64,000 bases of DNA from Kitasatospora aureofaciens. Lineage in GTDB: Bacteria > Actinomycetota > Actinomycetes > Streptomycetales > Streptomycetaceae. The DNA lies in assembly GCA_000720845.1 (NCBI GenBank), contig JODU01000029.1, positions 7,800-71,799 on the forward strand, read 5' to 3'. Under the pieces are notes generated by a model that saw only the letters and a program-made list of their open reading frames with translations, was not told the DNA's origin and searched no databases. The position numbers and the translations under genes were made by a program. Below are positions 23,562 to 32,708 of this stretch, piece by piece; position 1 is the first letter of the stretch; the number at the start of each line of letters is the position of its first letter.

Positions 23562-24488
23562 TCAGGCTTCGCGGACGAGGGAGTTCTTCGCGGATTCACG
23601 GAAGTGGGCGACGAGGGGGTTGGCGTCCGCGAAGCGGGTGGCGACCACCACCTGGCAGGGCTCGACTCCCTCGACGGGGACGGTGACGAGGTCGTCGCGG
23701 AGTGTGCAGCGCCGGTCGTCGGCCGGTACGAGGGCGATGGCCCGGCCGTCGGCGACGACTTCGAGCTTGTCCTCGAAGGTGTCGACGAGCATGGGTCCGA
23801 GTGGGGCCGGGCTGCCGTCCGGACGGGGGTCCAGCCGCCAGAACCCGGTCCACAGCGCGGCCATGCCGGCGCAGGCCACGAGGGGTTCGTCGGCGAAGTC
23901 GTCCGGGGTGACCGACTCCTTCCCGGCGAGGCGGTGGAGCGCGGGCACGAGGAGGGCCCGGGGCTCGTCGTACAGGACGGTCACGTCCAGACCGTCGCCC
24001 GGGATCGGAAGCGGTGTGCGCACGACGAGCGCGTCGATCCGTCCCTCGGGCAGGGCACGGGCCTCGTTCCAGTCCAGGTGGCGCGTGCGGACGTGGATGT
24101 CGGGGTGACGGCTGCGCAGGTCCCGCACCGCGGGGGTGATGACGAGGTCCTCGACATATCCGATGGTGACCGTACGCGGCGGGGCGGCGGCGCGGGCGGT
24201 GAGCACCGCCTGACGAGCCGTGTGCAGGAGCGTCTGTGCCTGCGGGAGGAAGGCCGCGCCGGCCGCGGTGAGGCGACTGCCCTGGGTGGTGCGCTCCAGC
24301 AGACGCACCCCGAGGACGTCCTCCAGCCGCTGGATCTGGCGGCTCAGGGAGGGCTGGGCGACGTGCAGCTCCGCGGCAGCCCGGGCGAAGTGCAGATGCT
24401 CGGCGACGACCGCGAAGTACCGCACCAGTCTCAGATCCAGGTCAGGGCCGGGAGCAGGCGACGTGGCGGGCGGGGCTTCGTCGGACAT
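23562..24488 (-). CDS. LysR-family transcriptional regulator
   Basis: 308 residues from ATG 24488, with LDLRLVRYFAVVAEHLHFAR, AAAELHVAQPSLSRQIQRLE and LGVRLLERTTQGSRLTAAG making the winged helix, and an effector domain beginning at about residue 100 (VTIGYVEDL). The frame is open further upstream but without LysR character. It is divergent from the SDR at 24645; the 156-bp gap includes the short inverted repeat TATGCAGATCCTGCATA (24508-24524), a good LysR-type site. Most likely it controls that SDR. Confidence 0.93.
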   Translation of the reverse strand: MSDEAPPATSPAPGPDLDLRLVRYFAVVAEHLHFARAAAELHVAQPSLSRQIQRLEDVLGVRLLERTTQGSRLTAAGAAFLPQAQTLLHTARQAVLTARAAAPPRTVTIGYVEDLVITPAVRDLRSRHPDIHVRTRHLDWNEARALPEGRIDALVVRTPLPIPGDGLDVTVLYDEPRALLVPALHRLAGKESVTPDDFADEPLVACAGMAALWTGFWRLDPRPDGSPAPLGPMLVDTFEDKLEVVADGRAIALVPADDRRCTLRDDLVTVPVEGVEPCQVVVATRFADANPLVAHFRESAKNSLVREA

Positions 24489-24507
24489 ACCGGCAGCGTA
24501 CCCGTTA

Positions 24508-24524
24508 TGCAGATCCTGCATAAC
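24508..24524. promoter_or_regulatory. LysR-type inverted repeat between LysR gene and SDR
   Basis: TATGCAGATCCTGCATA is an inverted repeat with perfect 7-bp arms, TATGCAG and CTGCATA, separated by ATC. It lies 20 bp upstream of the LysR start and 120 bp before the divergent SDR. Position, T/A-rich ends and symmetry fit a LysR binding site. Confidence 0.65.
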
Positions 24525-24644
24525 GGGGTGCGGAACAGGTCTTGGACGCCCCGATCGTACGGCTGTTGACTCGATGGTGTCCGGCGGGGAGCGACCGCTC
24601 GGACGAAAGCCGACAACCGTTCTCACAGAGGGAGTGTGTCCGAC

Positions 24645-25388
24645 ATGGGCGCGTACGAGGGCAAGCATGTGGTGATCACCGGAGGCAGCAGCGGTTTCGG
24701 ACTGGCCACCGCGCAACTGCTCGTGGACGAAGGGGCACACGTACTGATCACGGGCCGCAACCAGGCCGCTCTGGACTCCGCGCGCGACCGGCTCGGACCC
24801 GGCGCGATCGCGGTCCGCAGCGACGCCGCGTCGCTGCCCGACATCGACGCGCTGGCCGACCGGGTGAAGACCGAGTTCGGCACGGTCGACGCCCTGTTCG
24901 CCAACGCGGGCGTCAACGGCTTCGCGCCGTTCGAGGCGACCACCGAGGAACTCTTCGACCAACTGCTGACCATCAACGCCAAGGGTCCGTACTTCACGGT
25001 GCAGAAGCTCGCTCCGCTGTTGGCGGAGGGCAGCGGCGTCGTGCTCACCACATCCGTGGCGAACGTGCTGGGAATTCCCCTGCTCAGCGCGTACGCGGCC
25101 GGCAAGGCGGCGCTGCGCTCGATGACGCGCAGCCTGGCCCGCGAACTGCTCCCCCGCAAGATCCGCGTCAACGCGGTCAGCCCCGGCCCGATCGACTCCG
25201 GCATCCTGGAGAAGTCAATGCCCAAGGAGGCGGCCGAGCAGGCCAAGGCACAGATGGCAGCCGACAATCCCATGCTGCGCATGGGCACCCCCGCCGAAGT
25301 CGCCAGGACGGTGGTCTTCCTCGCCTTCGACGCCACCTTCACCACCGGAGCCGAACTCGCCGTGGACGGCGGCGGCTCCCAGCTCTGA
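24645..25388 (+). CDS. Short-chain dehydrogenase/reductase (classical SDR)
   Basis: 247 residues from ATG 24645, placed 10 bases after AGAGGGAG; the GTG at 24636 is too close to that site. Motifs are complete: TGGSSGFG (cofactor), NAG, Ser in TTSVAN, YAAGKAA (Tyr-Lys) and the SPGPIDSG loop. This is the glucose-dehydrogenase-like classical SDR subgroup often found under divergent LysR control. It would act as an NAD(P)-dependent reductase on an unknown carbonyl substrate. It ends at a perfect 26-bp palindrome that probably terminates it. Confidence 0.92.
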   Translation: MGAYEGKHVVITGGSSGFGLATAQLLVDEGAHVLITGRNQAALDSARDRLGPGAIAVRSDAASLPDIDALADRVKTEFGTVDALFANAGVNGFAPFEATTEELFDQLLTINAKGPYFTVQKLAPLLAEGSGVVLTTSVANVLGIPLLSAYAAGKAALRSMTRSLARELLPRKIRVNAVSPGPIDSGILEKSMPKEAAEQAKAQMAADNPMLRMGTPAEVARTVVFLAFDATFTTGAELAVDGGGSQL

Positions 25389-25400
25389 GCGATGCTCCGC

Positions 25401-25426
25401 CTGCGGCGTACGGCCGTACGCCGCAG
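25401..25426. terminator. Perfect 26-bp palindrome, likely terminator
   Basis: CTGCGGCGTACGG followed directly by its reverse complement CCGTACGCCGCAG. It starts 12 bp after the SDR stop codon. The perfect symmetry and position suggest a terminator hairpin (effective loop of a few bases), although it could also be a protein-binding site. Confidence 0.6.
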
Positions 25427-25730
25427 CAGTGGCTCATGTCGTCCCCGACCGTCCGGTGGTCCCCGACCTGCGTCGTGTCCCAGCAGGGTGTGGTGCGGGC
25501 CGCGGCTCCGGGCGACGATGAAGGCCAGGCTCGCGGCAGTGTCTTCATGGCCGACGGTGACCGCCCCTCCGTAGATCCCTGTCGACGTCGGGTGAGCGAC
25601 AGGCGTTCCCCGAGCCGCCGTGGCGGATGCTGCGCCGCGGGTGCGGTCACGGCGGGAGGTGCGTTTCCGTCCGGGACCGCTTAACCTCTGCTGGTCCGCC
25701 CGCCCGGGGCGGTTCCGGGGAGGGGCGTTC
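25427..25730. other. Intergenic region before the signal peptidase gene
   Basis: About 300 bp with no convincing coding frame. It should contain the promoter of the signal peptidase gene. Confidence 0.4.
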
Positions 25731-26381
25731 ATGCAGCAACGGAGAGCGGGCGGCCGGCTGATGGCCGCCGGCTGGGTGTTGGTCCCGCTCGGGCTGGTCC
25801 TGGTGCTGGGAAGCGCTGGCTACTTCTTCGCGCGTCATCAAGGTGTCACCGTCCAGGGTGAGTCGATGGAGCCGACGTACCGCCGGGGCGAGCACCTGGT
25901 CGTCGAGCGCATCGGCGCCGACGGGATACGCCGTGGCGACGTCGTGCTCGTCCGTGTGCCCGGCCGATACCAGGGCGCACCTGTCCTGCGACGGGTCATC
26001 GGAACGGGCGGTGATCACGTGGAGAGCGTTGGCGACCGGGTCACGGTGAACGGTAAGCCGGTCGACGAACCCTACGTGCGGCGCGACGAGTCGGGCTCCT
26101 CGGCTGCCCCGTACGACGTGCGGGTGCCGAACGGGCGGTTGTTCCTGCTGGGTGACAACCGGGGGAACTCGAACGACTCACGGTTCTCCCTCGACGAGCA
26201 GTCGGGCAGCGTCGCGGCCTCGGGGGTGCTCGGGCGCGTGCGGGAGGGGTTCGTCGTTCCGCCGGTGCTGCTGGCGGTCGGAGGGCTCGGGATCGTGCTG
26301 GCCCTGGTCGGTGCCGGGCTGGTGATCGGCGGGTACACGGTCCGGCGACGGCTCGCGGCTGGGCCTCTCGGGCGGCAGTGA
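25731..26381 (+). CDS. S26 signal peptidase I homologue with Arg at the catalytic Lys position
   Basis: 216 residues from ATG 25731. An N-terminal membrane segment (about 10-30) and a C-terminal one (about 181-205) flank an outward catalytic domain. Box B is VQGESMEPTYRRGE with the nucleophile Ser, box C is RRGDVVLVRVPG, and box E is LLGDNRGNSNDSR. In box D the usual K-R-V-I-G reads R-R-V-I-G (VLRRVIGTGGD), so the general-base Lys is replaced by Arg. Type I peptidases remove signal peptides from secreted proteins; this copy may be inactive or use altered chemistry. It stands alone and is probably an accessory copy. Confidence 0.88.
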   Translation: MQQRRAGGRLMAAGWVLVPLGLVLVLGSAGYFFARHQGVTVQGESMEPTYRRGEHLVVERIGADGIRRGDVVLVRVPGRYQGAPVLRRVIGTGGDHVESVGDRVTVNGKPVDEPYVRRDESGSSAAPYDVRVPNGRLFLLGDNRGNSNDSRFSLDEQSGSVAASGVLGRVREGFVVPPVLLAVGGLGIVLALVGAGLVIGGYTVRRRLAAGPLGRQ

Positions 26382-26836
26382 GAGTCAACCGCTCAATCCT
26401 CCGTCGTAAGCGGTGGGCAGCCGCTGCGCAACGCGAACCGGGCTCTGCTCGGTCGGTGTGGGGGCGGTTGTGCACAGCAGGGAATCGTGCTCAGCGGTCC
26501 TGACGGGTCGGGTCTGTGACGGCCTGCTGCCCGCCCTGCGCGGGAGTTGGGGCGGCGGGCCCCGTTTGGCGTAGGGCCGCGCGCGTGACGCGTGGGCTCG
26601 TCATTGGATGGTTCTCATGGCCGCGGACGACCTCAGGGTGTCGAGCGGGGTCGGGCGGGTCCGGATGACGGCGATGACGGCGTGGCCCCTACGCGGGGCC
26701 GGCAGTCAGGGTGCGGGCGTGTCGGACGGCGGTCACGACGGCCGGCGGTGGAAGGGGTGTACGAGGTGATGACACTGCTCCGGTGGACTCCTGGCCTGCC
26801 ACGAGTGCACCGGGCGCAGGGCCCGGGAGGTCGGTG
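26382..26836. other. Intergenic region, 455 bp
   Basis: Between the signal peptidase and the PP2C gene. I see no convincing gene; one short open frame (26592-26837) has an unnatural Arg/Gly composition. It must hold the promoter of the PAS-PP2C gene. Confidence 0.45.
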
Positions 26837-28828
26837 ATGGGCTCGCTGAGAGCTCTCGACGTGAGGCTCTTCGACGAGACGGTGGCGGCGATCGCCTTGT
26901 TCGCGGGCCCTGAGCACCGGTTGGTCTACCAGAACGATGCGTGCGCCAGGCTGCTGGGAGCGCGGCACGTCGGACTGCCCGCGAGGGAGGCGTTCCCCGA
27001 ACCGGACGCGGAGGAGTTCCTGACCGTGCTGGACGATGTGGTCGCCACTGGGCGGCCCCGCCGGCTTCCCGAAACGCGTGAGCCCGACCCCGGCGCTCCG
27101 GAACAGGCCCGGTACTTCGTGTACTCCTGCACGCCTGTCACCACGGTGGAAGGCCGCGGCGCGATGGTCGTCGCGCTGGACACCACGGCCGAGATCATGG
27201 CCCTCGAGCGGTACGAGGCGGTGGTGACGGCCGTCTCGCAGATGGTGTGGGTGCTGCGTGCGGACGGTTCCGCGCAGGAACTCGTCCCCGGCTGGCAGCA
27301 GCTGACCGGGAGTCCGTGGCACGGCCGGATCGACGAGCGGTGGGACGCGTATATCCATCCCCGTGACCGGGCCGGCCTTCGCCGTGCCTGGCGTGCCGCA
27401 CTTGCTCAGGAGCCCCCGGGGGTGTTCGAGACCACGTTCCGGGTGCGGGCCGCCGACGGCTCGTACCGTCATGTGTCGACTCGATGCGTGCCCATCCTGC
27501 GCAACGGCCGCGCCGAGGAATGGATCGCCGCGACCGACGACATCGAGGACACGTGGAGCGCCACGCTGCGCGAACACCTACTCGCACAGATCGCACAGGC
27601 GTCCGGAGGCGGTCTGGACGAGGCCTTCGCCGCAGTGGTGCAGGCCATCGTTCCGGAGCTGACCGACGCCTGCGTGATCATGCTGCTGGAGCACGAGGAG
27701 TGGCCCCTGCCCGAGCACGCTCCTGTCACGGCCCGTCGGGCCGCCTCCTCGGCCCGCCACGGTCTGCCGGCCCGGCCTCCGCTGCGCGACCAGAAGGTCG
27801 TCATCAGCGACACGGTCCGGGACGTCCTGGCCAGACGCACCCCCTGCACGTTCCATCTGCCGGCGGGCGAAGGAGTGCCGCCAGGCGTCGTCCCTGCGGT
27901 CACCGAGCAATGGCTCCGGAGCGCGGACGCCACGAGCTTGACCCTGTACCCGCTGGCGGCCGAGGGCATCGTCCTCGGCTACGCCGTCACCAGCGCCAAC
28001 GGGGACGCCCCCGCTCCCGGCCCCGCCGACACCGAACTGCTGCACAGGATTTTCCACTTCGCGGAACGGCCCATCCGCAAGGCTCTCGACCTGCAGCGAG
28101 CACGCCGGACCGCCTTGCGTCTCCAGCACGCTCATCTCACCAGCCCGCCGGCCGTGCCCGGCGCGAGCCTCGCCGCCTGCTACGAGCCGGCGAGTTCGGC
28201 GAACGAGATCGGCGGCGACTGGTACGACGCCGTCGTCCACGCGGACGGCACCCTCGTTCTCGACATCGGAGACGTCGCCGGGCACGACCTCACCGCGGCC
28301 ACCGCCATGGGACAACTGCGCAGCATGCTCCGGGGCCTGGCCTGGAACAACGGCCCCGAATGCCTGCCCTCTGCCGTCCTGACCATGCTCGAGGACGCCG
28401 CCGAGGGGCTCGACATCGCCTCCTTCACCACCGCCGTCCACGCCCGCCTGCGGCGTCATCCCGACGGCACCTGGCACATGACCTGGTCCAACGCCGGGCA
28501 CCCGCCGCCCCTGCTCGTTCCGGCCCAGGCCGAGCCCTACTTCCTCTCCGGCACCGACGAGGATCCCCCGCTGTGCGTCGCCGCCACCGTCCCCCGTACC
28601 AGCCACACCCACACCCTCGCCCCCGGAGACACCCTCCTGCTCTACACCGACGGCCTCATCGAGACCCCCGCCGCATCCCTCGACGAAGGCCAGCACAGAC
28701 TTCTGACCGTGGCCGCGCACCAACGCGGCACGCCCCTGTCCGAACTTCTCGGCTCCCTGCAGAACAGCCTCTCCGACAACCGCGACGACACCGCTCTGAT
28801 CGCCTTCCGCGCCGATCAGCCCGACTGA
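26837..28828 (+). CDS. PAS-PAS-GAF-like SpoIIE/RsbU-type PP2C phosphatase
   Basis: 663 residues from ATG 26837, 6 bases after GGGAGG. A first PAS domain (about 12-120) and a second (about 130-240, WVLRADGSAQELVPGWQQLT and WDAYIHPRDRAGLRRAW) are followed by a GAF-like region (about 250-440) and a SpoIIE-type PP2C domain (about 450-660). The phosphatase has its metal-binding aspartates in GGDWYDA, IGDVAGHDL, YTDGLIE and DNRDDTALI. Such proteins dephosphorylate anti-sigma factor antagonists in partner-switching systems, in response to signals read by the PAS/GAF domains. It faces a second PP2C gene end to end. No antagonist gene is adjacent. Confidence 0.92.
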   Translation: MGSLRALDVRLFDETVAAIALFAGPEHRLVYQNDACARLLGARHVGLPAREAFPEPDAEEFLTVLDDVVATGRPRRLPETREPDPGAPEQARYFVYSCTPVTTVEGRGAMVVALDTTAEIMALERYEAVVTAVSQMVWVLRADGSAQELVPGWQQLTGSPWHGRIDERWDAYIHPRDRAGLRRAWRAALAQEPPGVFETTFRVRAADGSYRHVSTRCVPILRNGRAEEWIAATDDIEDTWSATLREHLLAQIAQASGGGLDEAFAAVVQAIVPELTDACVIMLLEHEEWPLPEHAPVTARRAASSARHGLPARPPLRDQKVVISDTVRDVLARRTPCTFHLPAGEGVPPGVVPAVTEQWLRSADATSLTLYPLAAEGIVLGYAVTSANGDAPAPGPADTELLHRIFHFAERPIRKALDLQRARRTALRLQHAHLTSPPAVPGASLAACYEPASSANEIGGDWYDAVVHADGTLVLDIGDVAGHDLTAATAMGQLRSMLRGLAWNNGPECLPSAVLTMLEDAAEGLDIASFTTAVHARLRRHPDGTWHMTWSNAGHPPPLLVPAQAEPYFLSGTDEDPPLCVAATVPRTSHTHTLAPGDTLLLYTDGLIETPAASLDEGQHRLLTVAAHQRGTPLSELLGSLQNSLSDNRDDTALIAFRADQPD

Positions 28829-28920
28829 GAAGCCGTTGACCCGAGCACGTGCGTGTCGGGAGCGCGCCGGTGCGCTGCGCTCGTGGGGTGGCGGTCCGAG
28901 GCGCCGGGACTGGGAGCGAT

Positions 28921-30300
28921 TCAGGAGCAGGCGTAACCCGTCAGGGGCGGGGTGCGCAGGGCGATGACGGCCTTGTCGTCGTGGCCGTCTCCAGGGCGGT
29001 TGGTGACCAGCGCCCGGCACAGTTCGTCCGGCGACAGGCCGGCGAACCGGGAGGCGGTGACGGCAAGGGCGTCCAGCCCTCGGTCCAGCGGCTGGCCGGG
29101 GACCTCTACGAGCCCGTCGGTGAACAGCACGACGGTGCTGTCCACCGGCACGGCCTCGCAGTGGTCGGGGCGGGGCAGGTCGGGCGCCACCCCGAGAGGG
29201 ATCCCCGGCTCGCTGTCCAGGTAGCGGACCCGTCCGTCGGGCAGCAGCACCAGTGGCGGCGGGTGCCCGGCGCTGGACCAGCGCAGTTGCCAGGCGCAGT
29301 GGGAGGGTTCGAGCCGGGCGAGCAGCGCGGTGGCGATGGGCGTCTCGTCCAGGGCGGTGTTCATGATGCGGTCGAGCCGGGTGAGGGAGGAGCTGGGCGG
29401 GGCGCTCTGGTCGTAGTACAGGGCCCGCAGCATGTTCCGGATCTGGGACATGGTGGCGGCGGCCCGCAGGTCGTGCCCCACGACGTCCCCGATCACCGCC
29501 ACGCAGGCTCCGTCGGGCAGCAGCATGGCGTCGTACCAGTCGCCGCCCAAGGCGGCCGGGGCGCTGGCCGGGCGGTAGGCGGCGCCGGCGGAAAAGGGCC
29601 GCAGGTCGGGCAGGTGCGGCAGCAGCAGCCGCTGGAACTGCTCGCTGCTGTTGCGGACCTGTTGGTAGAGGCGGGCGTTCTCGATCGCCACGCCGGCCGT
29701 ACCGGCCAGGGCGCGGATCACGCCCTCGTCGTGCCGGTCGAAGGGCTGCCCGTCCTTGCGCTCGGAGAGGTACAGGTTGCCGTAGACCTGCCCGCGCACG
29801 CTGATCGCAACGCCGAGAAGGGAACGCATGGGCGGGTGCCCGGGCGGGAAGCCGGCCGACTCCGGATGGCGCGAGATGTCATTGACCCGCAACGGCTCCG
29901 GATGGTGGATCAAGTGCCCCAGCAGGCCGCGCCCCCGGGGCAGTTCCACCCCGTCCAGGTCGGCCAGCTCCTTGGAGGTGAGCCCCAGCGGGATGAACTC
30001 CTCCAGGAGCCTGCCCTCCTGGTCGAGCACACCCATGGCCCCGTAGCGGGCGCCCACCAGGTCCATCGCGGTGCGCACGATGCGGCGCAACACCATGGGC
30101 AGCTCCAGCTCTCCGGTGATGTTCACCACTGCCTGAAGCAGCTCCTGCAAGGTGCTCTGGGCACGGGCCAGGGCGTGCAACTGCTCGCCGATACGGTTCA
30201 GGTCCGAGCTGAGGGGCAGGTCGAGCAGCGAGGTGTAGGACTCTTCCGGGGCTTCGTCGACCGAGTCTTCATCCGGTGGCCCCTGCCAGTCCGCCGCCAT
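28921..30300 (-). CDS. GAF-SpoIIE-type PP2C phosphatase
   Basis: 459 residues from ATG 30300. After an acidic N-terminus, a GAF domain spans about 60-215 (LVGARYGAMGVLDQEGRLLE, GNLYLSERKDGQPFDRHDEG), then a PP2C domain with GGDWYDA, IGDVVGHDLRAAA, SSAGHPPPL, FTDGLVE and DGHDDKAVI. It is a serine/threonine phosphatase of the RsbU/SpoIIE kind, here sensing through GAF. It is convergent with the PAS-PP2C gene, so the two make a back-to-back pair of phosphatases with different sensors. The short C-terminal tail beyond the domain is unremarkable. Confidence 0.92.
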   Translation of the reverse strand: MAADWQGPPDEDSVDEAPEESYTSLLDLPLSSDLNRIGEQLHALARAQSTLQELLQAVVNITGELELPMVLRRIVRTAMDLVGARYGAMGVLDQEGRLLEEFIPLGLTSKELADLDGVELPRGRGLLGHLIHHPEPLRVNDISRHPESAGFPPGHPPMRSLLGVAISVRGQVYGNLYLSERKDGQPFDRHDEGVIRALAGTAGVAIENARLYQQVRNSSEQFQRLLLPHLPDLRPFSAGAAYRPASAPAALGGDWYDAMLLPDGACVAVIGDVVGHDLRAAATMSQIRNMLRALYYDQSAPPSSSLTRLDRIMNTALDETPIATALLARLEPSHCAWQLRWSSAGHPPPLVLLPDGRVRYLDSEPGIPLGVAPDLPRPDHCEAVPVDSTVVLFTDGLVEVPGQPLDRGLDALAVTASRFAGLSPDELCRALVTNRPGDGHDDKAVIALRTPPLTGYACS

Positions 30301-30661
30301 CGCGCCTGCCTCCCTTCCACCGTCCGCTCATGGCGTCCCGTGTGTCCGTCCCGCATCCCGCGCCTGCCGTGCCGGATCCGCCGCTGATCGAACCGGCTCG
30401 TGTCACCATCACCCGGCAGCCGGACGCGTGCCGCCCAAGGGCAGCCGGTCGGCGTAACGCCTCACCGCCTGGTGAGGATCGCTTCGGTCCGGGCGGATTG
30501 GGCCACACGAAGGAGGCGGGCGAGGAGGGACGGCATGGTGATGGCGACGAGGTGGAGGCGACGCGCACCTGTCCCAGCAGCTCGCCCCGCTGCGCCGGGC
30601 CAACCTCGCGGTGTACCGCGAGGAGGGCTCAACCGAACGCAGACGGGCCGTGTCACTGCCG
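30301..30661. other. Intergenic region, 361 bp
   Basis: Lies upstream of the GAF-PP2C gene and downstream of the small secreted protein gene. I find no believable coding frame; it should hold the GAF-PP2C promoter. Confidence 0.4.
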
Positions 30662-31033
30662 TCAGGGGATCATCACACAGTGGTTCTCGATGACACGGCC
30701 ACCGCGATCGAGGCCACCGCAGACGGCCAGCCTCGGGTACGCCCTGATCTCCCGGTTGACGACGAACCGCCACCGCGAGACGTTCGCCTTGCTCCCTCGG
30801 TAGTCACCGACGAACCCGCGCAGCGTCCCCGGCAGCCCGTCCCTGGTCGTGACGGTGATGTCCTGGACGTAGTCGCGGCCCTGGTACGCGGTGGCGACGC
30901 AGATGTACGTACCGCAGGTGGACTTCACCTCGGCACTCGCAGGCGCCGCGGTCACCAACAGCAGCCCGACAGCGGTCGTGAGCGCGGCCGAGAGCGTGGC
31001 GACCCGCCGTCGTGTCCTTCGTGCTGTACTCAT
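30662..31033 (-). CDS. Small secreted protein, function unknown
   Basis: 123 residues from ATG 31033, with an AGGAGAGG ribosome site. The first 34 residues are a clear signal peptide: basic RRTRRRV, a hydrophobic core LSAALTTAVGLLLVTA and an APASA-E cleavage site. The mature part of about 90 residues has four cysteines (CGTYIC, VCGG, HC), enough for two disulfides, and segments VQDITVTTRDGLPGTLRGFV and WRFVVNREIRAYPRL suggesting a small beta-rich extracellular fold. I do not recognise a family. It is monocistronic, after a promoter region with a GTGCATGCAC palindrome. Confidence 0.75.
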   Translation of the reverse strand: MSTARRTRRRVATLSAALTTAVGLLLVTAAPASAEVKSTCGTYICVATAYQGRDYVQDITVTTRDGLPGTLRGFVGDYRGSKANVSRWRFVVNREIRAYPRLAVCGGLDRGGRVIENHCVMIP

Positions 31034-31375
31034 GAGCCTCTCCTTGTTACCGACTGGGTGCGCACCGGCATTCCAGCGCTTGAAGGCGACCCGGTCCTGA
31101 TCCTCACGGGACTCGACCGCCACCGGCAGGCGCGCGATGGCCTCCCGGACGGCACAAGCGTCTCCGTCGCATGAGCTGGCGTGGAGGCGGCGAGAGGGAG
31201 GTCGACAGGGGCGGCAGTCAGGCGGCGCAGCACAGTTTTGTGCATGCACTGTTGATAGCGGTCTCCTAGGGGCGCTAACAGGCGTTCGGCGAGTGCGCCG
31301 CCCGTGTGGGTGTACTTGTCGTATCGGCCGCCGGAGCCCGTCGAGAACGGCAGCGACCGGAGCGGCTCGGCTCAC
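31034..31375. promoter_or_regulatory. Upstream region of the secreted protein with a GTGCATGCAC palindrome
   Basis: A 342-bp gap without genes. GTGCATGCAC (31240-31249) is a perfect 10-bp palindrome inside a less GC-rich stretch (about 31230-31260). It is about 210 bp upstream of the secreted protein start and just beyond the stop of the amidohydrolase. A regulatory site is possible. Confidence 0.35.
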
Positions 31376-32617
31376 CTAGCTTTTGTCGACGACGAGTTCG
31401 CCGTTCAGGATCACCAGGCGGAGTGCGCGCAGGTTGCGGATGTCCGTGGTGGGATCGGCGTTGAGCACGAGCAGGTCGGCCCGCTTTCCGGGGGCCACTG
31501 TGCCCAGGTCGGGGCGGACGCACTGCCTCGATGCGCCGCTGGTGCCCGCGGCCAGCACCTGGGTGGGCGTCATCCCGGCCGCCACCATGAGTTCGGCCTC
31601 TTCCAGGGTGTTGGCTCCGAACAGGCCCCGGCCGCTGAAGGTGTCACTGCCCAGCGCGATGGGCACCCCGGCCTCGGCGACCTTCCGGAGGTTGCCGCGG
31701 GAGTCGGGGTGGGCGTCGTCGATCCAGAGCGTGGGCGTGTAGGTGATGTCGCGCTCACGCATCAGGTCGATGAGCGCGTGGTCGGTGAGGGGCTCGACGG
31801 TGACCCCGTGCTCCAGGCCGTCTGCCCCGGCTTCTGTCGCCTCACGTGCCGCGGCTTGCTGGGTGGTGTGGACGGTGACCCGAAGGCCCCGCTCGTGCCC
31901 GGCCTCGATGCCGGCCCGGAGGAGATCGAGGGGGAGCCGTTCCAGCTCGACACCATCCGGGAATGCGGGATTCTGCCAGAGGTAGCTCGGCCCGCCGGAA
32001 TGTGCGCACGCGCCTTCCGACAGGAGTTTGATCGCGTCCACCCCGCGGTCGGCCAGGTGGTGCACCAGGTCGCGGATCTCCTGCACGCTGCCGACCTCTC
32101 CGGTGAAGCGTTCGCGTGCCCAGGGGTTGTCTCGGAAGACAGTGGCGGCGGGGTGACCGTCGCGTCCCGTGATGCCACACCCCGTCGCCAGCAGTCGCGG
32201 TCCCCTCAGCTCACCCGCGGCGATCCTGTCCCGTGTGTCCAGGATCCCGTCCGTCGGATCACCCACCGACTTGATGGTGGTGATCCCGTGGTCGAGGAAC
32301 GACCCGAGCCGTCCGGGAAGCTCGTTCTCCTCGAAGTCCCGCATCGCGTCCGCGTCGGAGACCGCGCGCACGTCGTAGAAGTGAATGTGGGTGTCGATCA
32401 GCCCCGGCATGACCCACCCTCCGGCCGCGTCCACCTCCTGTCTGCCCCTGAGCGGTTCGGCCGACACGGAAGCGATCCGCGTGCCGTCGACGGCGACGTC
32501 ATGCAGACCGGTGAGCATCCGGCGGCCGTCGAAGACACGTGCGCGGCTGATCACGAGGTCGTGGGTCTCGGGGCCGCGAGCCTCTGCGCCCGTGGGCGCT
32601 GCCTCTTTCTGGTTCAT
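31376..32617 (-). CDS. Amidohydrolase-family metal-dependent hydrolase (imidazolonepropionase/prolidase-like)
   Basis: 413 residues from ATG 32617 (MNQKEAAP). It has the amidohydrolase metal pair GLIDTHIHFYD near residue 80, a likely metal-binding Lys in DAIKLLSEG, RVTVHTTQQ with a metal His, GLEHGV, and an aspartate in IALGSDTF; the C-terminal LGTVAPGKRADLLVLNADPT is the usual small beta domain. Members cleave cyclic amides, dipeptides or related compounds. A 26-bp palindromic element just upstream (32639-32664) is nearly the same as the one before the neighbouring Rrf2 gene, so it should be an Rrf2-controlled gene. Confidence 0.9.
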   Translation of the reverse strand: MNQKEAAPTGAEARGPETHDLVISRARVFDGRRMLTGLHDVAVDGTRIASVSAEPLRGRQEVDAAGGWVMPGLIDTHIHFYDVRAVSDADAMRDFEENELPGRLGSFLDHGITTIKSVGDPTDGILDTRDRIAAGELRGPRLLATGCGITGRDGHPAATVFRDNPWARERFTGEVGSVQEIRDLVHHLADRGVDAIKLLSEGACAHSGGPSYLWQNPAFPDGVELERLPLDLLRAGIEAGHERGLRVTVHTTQQAAAREATEAGADGLEHGVTVEPLTDHALIDLMRERDITYTPTLWIDDAHPDSRGNLRKVAEAGVPIALGSDTFSGRGLFGANTLEEAELMVAAGMTPTQVLAAGTSGASRQCVRPDLGTVAPGKRADLLVLNADPTTDIRNLRALRLVILNGELVVDKS

Positions 32618-32638
32618 CGCTCTCACTGCCCTGGGAGA

Positions 32639-32664
32639 TAACTGCAACCAGGCCGGTTACAGTT
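32639..32664. promoter_or_regulatory. Rrf2-type operator of the amidohydrolase gene
   Basis: Half-sites AACTGCAACC and GGTTACAGTT form a 10-bp inverted repeat with one mismatch. It lies 22 bp upstream of the amidohydrolase start. It matches the element at 33173-33198 in 21 of 26 positions, with the same spacing. Confidence 0.75.
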
Positions 32665-32708
32665 CGGGAATGCGTCATGACGCGGGACGCGTACGTGTCA
32701 CGGCCGGA

